A DNA stretch of 64,000 bases from Daucus carota subsp. sativus. Taxonomy: Eukaryota; Streptophyta; Magnoliopsida; Apiales; Apiaceae. The position numbers were made by a program, and so were the translations under genes. The notes below the pieces were generated by a model. It was given only the letters and a program-made list of their open reading frames with translations, had not been told where the DNA came from and made no database searches. How positions within the stretch are numbered: position 1 is the first letter of the stretch; each line of letters starts with the position of its first letter. The DNA lies in assembly GCF_001625215.2 (NCBI RefSeq), contig NC_030383.2:384779-448778 (forward strand), written 5' to 3'. This document shows positions 1-10,700 of the stretch, piece after piece.

Positions 1-128
1 GTATCATTATTATGATCTATAGTACCAAACTAATGACCTGAAGCTTATTCAACTAGATTGGGTTATAGTTGTAAAGTTATTAAATTGTCTGCTCAGAATT
101 TGTATGACTGACAATTCGTTTGTCGCAG

Positions 129-2326
129 AAATATCGCACAGCTAGCAAAGGTTAGGGTCATGAGAAAATCAGGTCAGTGGGAAGACCTCCCCATACCTAG
201 CAGGTGATCTTTGATAATTTTAACCTTCACTACACGTTTCACTCCATGAACTAGACTCTAGAATGTGGACCTTACATATGATGTGAAGCTGTTGCAAGTC
301 CTGTATATACCTGGCTTTAGTATCCCCCACTTGAAGTTTAATTTCCAGATAATACAAATATAGAATATTCTCCGGGAATTTATAAATTGTTGTCTATGAA
401 CTGATCGATGATAAGGCTGCAGTATATTTAAATAGTTGCGCCTGTATAACGATTATGCAGTCTTTTTGTTTTAGGGTGCCTGGCATTCAGTCTATACATC
501 CGAAAATAGTAAGGGCTTGCACACCTATATTTACCTTAGTATCCTTGTACACTAGCACATCCTAGGAAGGTTTTGTGTATAATATCACCTAAATAGACAT
601 GTTTTTAAGCTTTGTGTAAGTTTGTTTTATTAAGGAGAAGTGAATATGTTGTCAGAATTATTAGTTTAGGTAGGAAACTAGTCTGGAAAGTCATCAATTG
701 TAGTCTATTCTTTTCAACCAGATATAAATGATCTTATATAAATTTAAAGTGAAACTCATCAATCAACATATAAAGAACCCTAGGTTTCATAAAAGTTCGA
801 ACATAGTTTGAATATTCAAGTAGTTCTGTGCCCTTATAAAGATAGAGGCGTGATCATATGAATATAAAGTGCAAAGTTTTGATGAATATAAAAGTGCCTC
901 CATTGCAAAGTGTGCATATATGTTATCTTAAGATATCATGATAGTCGACTTTCAGTACATGTTGTAGGCCTAGTGGCATTAGGGTTTCTTTAAAAAAATT
1001 ATTCTTATTAGCACAACTTTTCAGGGCCCCATCTGTACTTGACGGCATTACTTGCCAAGGCTTGCATTTAAAACTGTCTCCATGTAGATTTTGGTGAACA
1101 TATAATTAGAATAATATTAAAATACTAAAGACACTGTCTTATATGCAGCATGAGGTCTATTGTTTGTCTTAATCTGCCCAGCTTTTCCGGTGGATTCAAT
1201 CCTTGGGGAACACCTTCTGGAAGAAAACTTTATTCGGTTAGTTGCATCTTCTGTTTACTCGAAGTGAAAATAGAAGTGGATTGTCTGGTTTGCTTGATGC
1301 TTATCCTTGCTATTTATTCAAATTTCTCTAATAAATTTTAACAGACAGATTTGACTCCTCCTTATGTTGATGATGGGCTTATTGAAGTTGTTGGTTTCCG
1401 AAATGCATGGCATGGGCTTGTTTTGCTTGCACCGAAAGGGCATGGCACTCGTCTTGCACAGGTAGAGACAACTTGGATTCGTAAGAGATCGTGTTTCAAC
1501 TTTGTTAGAGTGTAATATGGTATAGTGTAGTTCAGCAGTAAGTTCTAATATGTACAACTGTAAGCGCGTAAAAAGTGGTATATACAGGGTTTGTTGGTAC
1601 ACAATGTTGATACCTGAAAATTTATGTATATTTCACATAAGCTATAAGAGAGTTCATTTTATTTCGGAAGATAGCTGAAGATTAGGAAATGGATGAAATA
1701 GAAGCTCTTTATATGAAGTTGCTTAACCGAAATAAATATTATTAATTAAGGAGTTTTATAATGTTCGCTGTTGTCCAACTTTTCCAAATTTTCATCTTAT
1801 TTTTTACAATTGCATGACCCCATACATGAACAGGAAATAGGTTAACGTCTAGTTCTATATATAGGTTCTTTATAAGTTTATATTGCTCTTCTATTATATA
1901 GAATGTAAAAACTATAGTTTTAGAGGTACAAGGGTAGGTGGAAAGATGGAACAGTAGTGCAATTTAATATATTCGTCGCAAGACGGATTGCACGGAACTG
2001 AAGCTCTTATTTCAGTAGGTATCGCGGAGTTCATTCTATCACTTATTCATACCTTTTTAGTTATGAATATTGTTTAATCTTATATTTAGGTGAATAGGAT
2101 ACGCTTTGAATTCTACAAGGGTGCAGCTGAACATACATACATGAGGATGGATGGAGAACCGTGGAAACAACCCCTCCCTGTCAATGATGACACTGTAGTT
2201 GTTGAAATCTCTCACTTTGGTCAAGTCACTTTACTTGCGACTCCACATTGCAGATCAAGAAGCATGCGTGCACCTCCCTTATCTTACACATCTGAAGCTG
2301 ACCATAATATTTACAACGAAGGTTGA
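129..2326 (+). CDS. Diacylglycerol kinase, 3' part (C-terminal accessory domain)
   Basis: This is the end of a gene that begins left of the window. Coding exons read by eye are 129-203, 1149-1236, 1345-1461 and 2090-2326, with TGA at 2324-2326; the joins keep one frame. The encoded segment carries hallmarks of the plant diacylglycerol kinase accessory domain: NIAQLAKV, a QWEDLPIP stretch, [43 protein letters not shown] and [12 protein letters not shown]. Enzymes of this family phosphorylate diacylglycerol to phosphatidic acid in membrane lipid signalling. The ATP-binding catalytic domain must lie upstream and is not seen. There is no sign of breakage. The tail after RSRS is short and variable, so I do not assign a plant DGK subgroup. 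Bases 1-128 look like intron. Confidence 0.88.
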
Positions 2327-2983
2327 GAAATGAGAACCATGATTAAGAAAGGAAGAGTTCAGACACCGCTAACACTTGTAAAATACCAGATGATCATAGC
2401 AATCAGACGCTCTTTTGTTTGTATACCTTGTTGAATACTACTCTAAAGGTCCATGTGTATATCTTTGTGAATTTTTCTCCCTCCAGTATACATCAATATC
2501 AAACTCTAGTTTATGCACCTAGTCTATTTACCAAAACCAGTTTTTTTATTTTTTAGAGATATCTTTTGCTTTTTTTAGTTGTTACATGACAGCCAGAGTT
2601 TATATCTCGTCATGAGAGAAAGCTAATAGAACTTACAGATATTGTATGTACCTATATATGCACATTGCTGTGGGAGATCTAAATAAAGTTTTGACGCTAT
2701 TGTTCTAGTTCTAGTTCAGCATTGCAACTTACAATGCCAAGTAATGAGAAGTACCGAATATCTTTAAGAAATTTCATGCATTAGACTGTTCTGTCTCCAC
2801 CTGCCAGTAATGCTAGTCTGCAACTGATCATTACAGTGAGACATCATTCTGTATGGTACATATGTAGTTGGAATGCTAAGTTTCAGGACATGCTTATTGC
2901 AATCATACGTACTTTCTCATGCCCACACTGATTTTCTGGTCTGGAAATCTAGATTGTCACTAGAAGCACTTAAGTTATTCTTC
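2327..2983. other. Convergent intergenic region (3' ends)
   Basis: This stretch lies between two converging genes. It should hold the 3' UTR of the kinase gene on the plus strand and that of the DUF1223 gene on the minus strand. I see no coding potential or repeat in it. Confidence 0.6.
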
Positions 2984-3873
2984 TTATTCTTCCTCTTCTT
3001 TTACTTGTAGATCCTTGGGCAACTTGATGTCTTGTGAACCAAATATATGATGAGAGTCATTCTGAAGGAAGACTGCGATGCCACATTTGCTGCTGTCAAA
3101 ACCATCCCAAAGAGCGAACTTGAGAGTTTCTGAGATGGGTGTGTCGGCAGAAATGTTTTTAACGGAGCTGAGCTTTGCGAGTTTCCTGACTACATAATCG
3201 GTCGTCAAAACTCGTCCAATGTTTGGTCCATTTTCAACATCGGTCACCAGACCGTTTTCATAAAGGGCAACATTAATGTCAACACCATGACTATCGACAT
3301 CCGAGTTTAGATGACCCGTAAGTGTTACTTGCAGGCTGTTCTCCGTCGGTCTTTGAAATGTGGCCTGTTGATATCCATAACCATGTTAGATTCACATGAA
3401 AATGCCAAGCCAAAAACTTTAGAATGAACAAAGACTTGTCTATAACTGCAACAAATTACCTGGAATTCCAGACCAGGATATCTAGGTGCACTTGTTATGC
3501 GCGATAACAGTTTATCCTCAACACTTGCCATGCACTGAGCTTTCCCTTGAAAAACGGCTTGGGGCGTATACAAGTCATCGATTTGCAGAGCCTCCGCATA
3601 GGCCTTTTGACGTGCCGTCCATAAACTAGACCCGAAGGGATCTTTCCAACCCATATGATTCCAATAATCCACATGGTAAGCCAACAAAATCACCGGCATT
3701 TCCAATTTAAAGTCACCCCTGCCCAGTCTGGAGAAGAGCATCTCTGCTTCTGGTGAGTTGGCATCTCCCAGAGATGAGAAGAGCTCCACCACCACGGGGC
3801 CTTCGTATCGGGCAACCTTGACCTCCGTGCTGAAATTTTCAGAGGTGGGGTGCTTGCTAAAGCAGGACCCCAT
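2984..3873 (-). CDS. DUF1223 family thioredoxin-fold protein
   Basis: Two exons, 3873-3460 and 3364-2984, joined by an intron with GT/AG ends, give 264 residues. The core matches DUF1223: a VVVELFSSLG strand, then LAYHVDYWNHMGWKDPF, and YTPQAVFQG later in exon 1. Most bacterial members carry a CxxC pair after the first strand; here that site reads GDANSPEAE, so no redox cysteine pair is present and oxidoreductase activity is doubtful. The start was chosen because it gives MGSCFSKH, a good N-myristoylation signal (Gly2, Ser6) with Cys4 as a possible palmitoylation site. This suggests attachment to a membrane rather than secretion. The C-terminus is acidic, ending in a run of Glu. The function of plant members is not known to me. 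Confidence 0.82.
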
Positions 3874-4192
3874 TGTGTTGCCGGTGACAACAGTAAGATT
3901 AAACCAGGTGAATTCGTTTTATCTTCTTAAAAATTCCGTTTTTTTCTTCTGCTAATGCATGATATGGACAAGGGAAAAACAAGGCGGAAGTTGGAGCTTG
4001 AATGAGAGAAAGATGGTAAAGGATGTGCTAAAAATACACTGAGGTTAATAATAGACAATGTAACTGCATCTTATCAACTAAATAAAATTTGATAAATCGA
4101 TGACATTCATTATATATTAAGTTGTCAATAGCTTGTTTGCAAAATACCTAACAAAAACTCTCTAATCTATTATAGTAAATCGACCTAGTAAT
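3874..4192. other. Spacer between two minus-strand genes
   Basis: About 320 bp between the start of the DUF1223 gene and the stop of the B3 gene, both on the minus strand. It must hold the DUF1223 promoter and the B3 gene 3' end. I see no distinct motif. Confidence 0.5.
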
Positions 4193-5632
4193 CTAATCTA
4201 TAGTTTCCATTTGATCGTGAGTCGATATTGCTGCAGCATCTGCATCCCTGAGAACATGTCCACCGTCTCTATCAGCCTCGTTTGTAGACTTAAACTGCGC
4301 TATGGCATCTTGTTGATCACGTGATTCTGCATTGATCTTACTTGTGCTTGCAACGCTGTCCATTTGATCGTGAGTCGATACTGCTGCAGCAGCTGCAGCC
4401 CTGGGAACATGTCCATAATCTCTATCTGCCTCGTTCCTAGACTTAAACTGCGCTATGTCATGTTGTTGATCGCGTGATTCTGCATTGATCTTACTTGTCC
4501 TTGCAATGCCATCAACTTGATGATCCTGTTTATTATCTCTCAAGACTTCCACCAGCGCCAGATTCAAATCCCCGTGAACTCGAAAAGACCACAGCTGCAT
4601 TTCCAGCCCGGCTTGAAGATTATTTCTAGTTCTAATCGCACTCCAAGGACCGCTCAACGCATATGAAGATGATTTACCTGAGTAGTTCCATTTTCTAATC
4701 ACAATTCGTGTCAAGTCAAGATTTGGCTCAATGAATGGAAGCTCCATTGGCACACGTGATATCTCTTCCTCTGTAAGAAATTCCTTAGCATCTTCTCTAA
4801 CTTGATTAATCGGAATCGAAAATCGATTCTGACCCTGGGCAACATCAGCAGCAAACATATGCTTCTGAATGATCAGTTTAACATCATCACCCCCCATCTC
4901 TCTTATTCGATTTTTAAACTTCAGAGGCAATGAGGCTACTTGAACAGATTTATTTTTCGCCATAATATTCTTACATAATCTCCTCTTCTCTGGACAATCA
5001 CTATCCTCCTCCTCCTCCTCCTCCTCGTCATAGTAACATCTTAATTTCCTCTTTCCTTTACGATCAACAAACACTTTCCTGTCATCACGATCCTTTCCAT
5101 TATATCTGCAGGAACGAGACGACCACACTTTCTTGTCGTTCAAGTAATCAAGCTCAGCCACGGTCCTCTTTCCATTATATCTGCAGGAACGAGACGACCA
5201 CACTTTCTTGTCGTTCAAGTAATCAAGCTCAGCCACGGTCCTCTTTCCATTATATCTGCAGGAACGAGACGACCACACTTTCTTGTCGTTCAAGTAATCA
5301 TGCTCAGCCACGGTCCTCTTTCGATCATATCTGCAGGAATAAGACGAAGACGACGGCTCATCTCCTCTAGCCGTCGTGCATGATCTCTTGGACACTTGTT
5401 CTCCGGAACTAACCATTCCTGGAGGCTTAAACTTAATGAAAGAAGCACTGCAAATATTCTCATCAGGAACCGAACAACGAAGAGAACTAGTCATGTTGTT
5501 CTGCTTCATAGCTTGTTGAAATTCCGTTTGCTTGAATAGGTGTAGAGCCATTTGACAAACTTCAACCAATTTCTCGAATTCCGTCTTCTTCTTCTCCGAA
5601 TCTTTTGTCATGTTCGAATGATCCTCGCTCAT
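4193..5632 (-). CDS. B3 domain protein of the DUF313 type, with tandem repeats
   Basis: One uninterrupted exon of 479 residues. The frame stays open to a GTG at 5695, but the first ATG, at 5632, gives the start MSEDHSN. Order of parts: an N-terminal charged segment; about four copies of a 25-residue unit containing the motif YLNDKKVWSSRSCRY (roughly residues 100-185); basic then acidic (DEEEEEEE) stretches; a B3-like DNA-binding domain at about residues 235-360, with KLIIQKHM, DVAQGQNRFSIP, IVIRKWN, SSYALSGPW and MQLWSFRV; and two C-terminal 51-residue repeats with SKINAESRDQQ. This pattern fits the plant-specific B3 group once called DUF313, probably nuclear DNA-binding proteins of unknown target. 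Start and stop are clear and the frame is intact in spite of the repeats. Confidence 0.83.
   Translation of the reverse strand: MSEDHSNMTKDSEKKKTEFEKLVEVCQMALHLFKQTEFQQAMKQNNMTSSLRCSVPDENICSASFIKFKPPGMVSSGEQVSKRSCTTARGDEPSSSSYSCRYDRKRTVAEHDYLNDKKVWSSRSCRYNGKRTVAELDYLNDKKVWSSRSCRYNGKRTVAELDYLNDKKVWSSRSCRYNGKDRDDRKVFVDRKGKRKLRCYYDEEEEEEEDSDCPEKRRLCKNIMAKNKSVQVASLPLKFKNRIREMGGDDVKLIIQKHMFAADVAQGQNRFSIPINQVREDAKEFLTEEEISRVPMELPFIEPNLDLTRIVIRKWNYSGKSSSYALSGPWSAIRTRNNLQAGLEMQLWSFRVHGDLNLALVEVLRDNKQDHQVDGIARTSKINAESRDQQHDIAQFKSRNEADRDYGHVPRAAAAAAVSTHDQMDSVASTSKINAESRDQQDAIAQFKSTNEADRDGGHVLRDADAAAISTHDQMETID
4208..4513 (-). repeat. 153-bp direct duplication in the B3 gene C-terminus
   Basis: Two copies, from 4208 and from 4361, period 153 bp (51 codons). 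Both encode versions of STHDQM and SKINAESRDQQ and include an alanine-rich stretch. They are more diverged than the 75-bp array, so the duplication is older. Confidence 0.85.
5101..5325 (-). repeat. 75-bp in-frame tandem repeat, three near-identical units
   Basis: Units start at 5101, 5176 and 5251. The first two look identical and the third differs at a few bases; a diverged flank continues to about 5340. The period equals 25 codons, so copy number can change without breaking the B3 gene. Confidence 0.92.
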
Positions 5633-6235
5633 CTTTCTCCACAGTTTTACTATACTTGATAAACAAATTAGAACAAATATGTGATGCCAACTCACTCAGA
5701 GTTATAATGGCTGTGTTCCCTGGATCACAATACATATATAGGTTTTAGTATCAAATTCAGAACAGAAATCTGAAATCAAAATTCTCTAACATCAAGTCCA
5801 ACTCACTCAGAGTTGATATATAATTAAGTTACTGTATCAAATTCATAATAGAAATTGGAAATAAAAAAATTGTGGTATCAAGTTCAAGTCAAAGTCGAAG
5901 AATGATTACATATGATTAATTAAATAATGAATATAATGATACGTTTGTTTTTCGAAACAATAATTAACTTTTTTAAATTTTGAATTAAAATACAAGAAAC
6001 ACATCGCTAGTATTTTTTTTATATCTCTGGTGTATCTTAACAAGTACTTACTGGGCTTACAGATTTTGGGCCTGTGAAGTGGGCACACATGATACACACT
6101 CACCAGAATTTTGAACTGAGCCCAACTAAAACGGAATAAATACTCGATGGTTACAACTTACATCCTTGAGTTTAATCTTCCCTCTTTCAGGCAGCTGCAA
6201 ATATATACACACACAGACGCGATATATTCGACAAG
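5633..6235. promoter_or_regulatory. Divergent promoter region and untranslated first exon of the WD40 gene
   Basis: The B3 gene reads left and the WD40 gene reads right from this interval, so both 5' regions lie here. A probable non-coding exon ends at 6235 (ACAAG|GTAAAA), and the matching acceptor is at 7758-7759, just before the ATG at 7776. The long 5' UTR intron is inferred from splice signals only. Confidence 0.45.
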
Positions 6236-7017
6236 GTAAAAATCAATTCAAATTATGTTCTTAAATTTCGTTTAGTTTCATCTTTATATCGGTGTATCGC
6301 TTGCTTTTTAATTGCGATTTCAAACTCTGTAAGCTACTTAAGTTTCGATTGATACACCAGATGTTGTATATATACATACTAACATACACTTGATTGATGA
6401 TTTGGTTTTATCTGGAACATTTTCCTCGTGAATTTGTGATTCTGAATATATCGATTTTTTTCCCTCCGCTAAGTTGAGATATCGATTTTTGTAACATAGT
6501 GTGGTCATGTTGAGCAGTTTAGCTATGGATTGTTAACATTAAAGTCCAGTATAAGAATGCCGATTCACAACTTCATTTTACTGAAGTGAAAAATTAGGAG
6601 CAGTACATATATTTAAAAGGACAAACTAAGTGGTATACTTGCAAATTTGGTTGATAATTGATGATCTGAAGTTCTGTCATGAATCGCTGACACGGTCATT
6701 TGAGATTAAATGTTAAGCAAATCAGGCAGGTTCTTTTTGACCGAAAGGGTATTTAATAGCCTGCGTCCAAATTTTGCAAATAGAGCTCGAGTTAATGATG
6801 CATCATAAGATATGAAACCAAGTGGTTTTCTTGATAAACCCAACTGAAGATTCAAGTTTAATATGCATGCATGCTTAGGCTTAATAGAAGGTTGAATGCA
6901 CTGATAATTATGTAAATTTTTTTAGTTTCAACTAAGGTATGGGTTGTTTTGAATATAGAGTACTTGAAATCGTGGCATCACCCTACTTTGGATTCAGTTT
7001 ATAGTACTTTCAGCTAA

Positions 7018-7411
7018 GAGCATCTCCAACGGCGTTGGTTATAATCGTTGGCTAAATTGGACCTGTAAGATATTATGTAAAATTTGCTGAACCTGTAGGA
7101 CATTTTGCTTCAATGGTACTGGCTATATTGGTTGGCTATAATTTAAAAATAGTATGTTATTAATATTTTAAATTGTTAAAATAGAATATATCAGTTCAAT
7201 ATGGTAATAAATGATGTACAATCTTCCTACAGATTTTCTTACAGACCTGTAGAGGTTCGACAAATTTAGCCATCCATAGGAGGTTGGCTAAATTTATAGA
7301 TAACAGCTGATCATGGTTGGAGTTCAGTTTTTGGAGCTGTTGGCTATATCTTTTTATTTTAAGTATGCCAACTCACCTTTTAGCCAAGGGTTTAGATGGT
7401 TGGAGATGCTC
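7018..7411. mobile_element. Tourist-like MITE (PIF/Harbinger type)
   Basis: A 394-bp non-coding element with perfect 13-bp terminal inverted repeats, GAGCATCTCCAAC at the left and its complement at the right. It is flanked by TAA at 7015-7017 and 7412-7414, the 3-bp TWA target duplication of PIF/Harbinger elements. It lies in the inferred 5' UTR intron of the WD40 gene. It has no transposase frame, so it is non-autonomous. Confidence 0.85.
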
Positions 7412-7775
7412 TAATATAGTATATGTTAGATTGTTTTGACAAATATGGCATTCATTTTGAATACTTGATTCTGATTTTAAAACTAGAAAATTTCTATGTT
7501 CTAGTATAATTTTTGTATCTCGGATACCATCTTAAATTCTCATGCTGCAACCTTTGTTTTATTATCCTAATAATGATAATGTAACTTTTAGTATCATATT
7601 TAACCTATTCAATTCTGTGAAGACATTTATATGTACTCATTTTGAATTGCAGTTACTAATTGCATTATATCTTCAATCAAGATTAATATCCATAATGATT
7701 GCTTACACACATTTTCTGTAAATAAAGTATGCTTGATTTCATGAAATTAAAATGTTCAGGGAAGAGTAAGTAAAG

Positions 7776-10700
7776 ATGGATGAGCTTCTGAATGCCTACT
7801 CAACTGCTGCTTTAGATGAAGAAGACAAAGATGATGACGGTAAAACCACAGCAATTGCTCCCCCTCCACATCCACCTCCGTCAAAGAGACCCAAGCCCGA
7901 TTACTCGTTTCCTACTTATAAAAAACCCAACCAAACGAAACATGTCCCATGTATTGCGCCCGTGTCTCATAATTATAATAATATATCTAAGCAAACCAAA
8001 AGTATTCCATGTATTACACACGTGCCTCAAAATTATAATTACAATAACATATATAATCATAATTATTATAATAATCACCGACCTGAAGCTCCTCCACCTA
8101 TGTTACCTGGTAGATATGTTTCCAAACGAGAGCGAGCTGCTGCTGCTGCCACCACCCCTCCCGATCCTCTTACTACTACTCTGATAACCCCTTCTTCATC
8201 CTCAGGTTTTTTTCCTTTTTTCTGTCAATATATTTCTACATATGTATTTCACTTTATATGATACACTTTTATAAATAACTGACTACAGTTACCCACATGT
8301 TTAATTATTCAGTTAGTACAATTAATTGGTGTTTCCTAGTTCTCTGCCCTCTTATGTTTGAATTTAGTGGTCTTATAAAATAGTAGTAATTATAATCTAA
8401 TTGCACGGAGGAATTCGAGCATGTTGATTATTGGAGAAATCAACCTTAACACCTTTAGATGTAGTCACTCCCTTGGTTTGGTTTTATAATCAACCTTTAG
8501 ATGTATTTTGTCTGGAAAATGTAAAATTTTGTTTTGCTTCTTCCATATATGTACTTTATTTTCTTGCAGCAGTTTGTAGCTCTTTTTTCAGATTGGTTAG
8601 TACTCTAGTCTCTATTTGGTTTTATATACAGTTTTATAAATGAGCGATCATAGTTTCATCTTTGTCTCTGTGAGTTACTTGTTTTTCCAAAGTGTTTCAC
8701 TCTGCTGTTTTATCTGTAATACTAGTTCTCATTCACTGATGTTTGTTTTTATATAATAGATGTATCAATTTTGTGTTGTAAACACGATTGAGTAGCGACT
8801 TTTGATGTTTGACCTCATCTGAGTAGGATGTGTAGACAACTGGCAAAAAATTAATAATCATTTCAGAGGGTACATCTCTAATCTCTTTAACTGAACTAGA
8901 CCCGATGAGTTATGACAGTCAATACTTATTAATGAACAAAGATTAACCATAACTTGTTGCAATTTGTTTATGGTTTTTCATGGCTTTGTGGGTTTTTTTT
9001 AATATATATTTTGCCCTAAATGATAGGGTTGTTGTAAGCCTGCAAATTAAATTCCAGTTGCTATCACTATTTAAAAGTAGGTTAGCAAATCTATGTTGAT
9101 TAATAAAGCCACTAAAACATTTTAGTATTTTACTATAAGTCTGTATTCAGGCATGCCTTTAGTCCACTTAACGCCTATCTTCCCTTCATTAGTGACAAAA
9201 AAAGGTGATAATATATGAAGAATATATTTAAAGGAAAATTAGTTTCAACCTTCTTATTCAGATACATCTTCTATTATTTTTGTTATTATGGGTCTATTGA
9301 TTTCCCTAATATGCATGTGCTTTTACTGCATTTGAATAAAGATGGTATATTGAATAAAAATTGCTGAATACCTATCATAAAAGGGATAATTAATTCTAAC
9401 GTCCCTGAACTATTGGTTGTTTATTATCTAGGTCCCTATCCTATTTTTTACATTAATACGATCCTTAAACTTTCATACTTTTCTGATTCGGATCCTTTTG
9501 TTAAAAGTCAACTAACATCTGTTAGTCAATGCTTACGTGGCAAATACAAAAAATTAAAATTAAAACAATAATAGCCGACTCATCACCATCACCATCCTCT
9601 CTTCTTGATCTTGGACCTAGAGAAACGGGGGAGTGTACATATTTTAACAGGTGATGGAGTATATACACACACATACTTACATTCTCGCACAGAGATACAC
9701 ACAACATTTGTGTGTATGTATAATGCAAATAAGTGTATTAATAGGTCTGATTGATGGGTTTTCTGTTTAGTTTCTCCCTTAATTCTTCTGCTGCATATCC
9801 TAGGGAGGGAGAGATCGGGAGAGAGAGGGAGAGAGAGATCAAGAAGAGAGGATGGTGATAGAAGAGAGTATTGCTGTGATGAATTAGCTGTTACTGTTTT
9901 AATTTTAATTTTTTGTATTTGCCACGTAAGCATTGACTAACAGATGTTAGTTGACTTTTAACGGAATGATCTGAATCAGAAAAATTTAAAAGTTTAAGGA
10001 TCGCATTATTACAAATAATAGGATAGGGACCTAGATAATAAACAGCCTATAATTCAGGGACGTTAGAATTAATTATCCCATCATAAAACAATGTGCAACA
10101 ACCTAGAAAATATAAAAGATATAATTCTAATAGCCATATAATATTATATATTCACTTTACCACTGTAGTCTTGTAAATTATAGCGATACTGAAATACCTG
10201 ATATACTCCCACATCGAAGCAGGTTCTGCGGAAATTTAGTATCTAGTATATACTATATACTATATAGACATAACTAAAAATAAAAGTGTTATTAATGAAT
10301 CTAGTGAAATAATTACAAATGACAAAATTTGTATTTAGGAGATGGTTGAAAGACTTGTATTCATGCAACTTTTAGAACTCATGATATAAGGCAAGATACT
10401 GAATCAGCCAGCAACAAATTTAATGATAAATTTTATACTACTACAAAGATTATTAGAAGCAAACTGTGGTCTCTCAACATGGCTCCCTAATGGTTTGTCT
10501 CTTAAAGTTTGTGAAAGATGAATGCTTTTCGGATGATAGTTTAAGATGTATCTCCGTGGCTGATATGCGCTGCTTAGATTAATTGCTGAACTTCACTTCA
10601 TATTCTTTCAGCTATTGGAAGTATTTCGGTCATGGATATAAGAAATGATATATTATTGTCTTTGAGGCAACAAAGAAAAGGACATTCGCTGAACGGGAAA

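Noticed and set aside
5633-5695. Longer B3 protein starting at 5695
   Set aside because: The codon at 5695 is GTG. The first ATG in frame is at 5632.
7816-8184. 122-residue frame overlapping the first WD40 exon
   Set aside because: It is a shifted-frame shadow of the low-complexity first exon.
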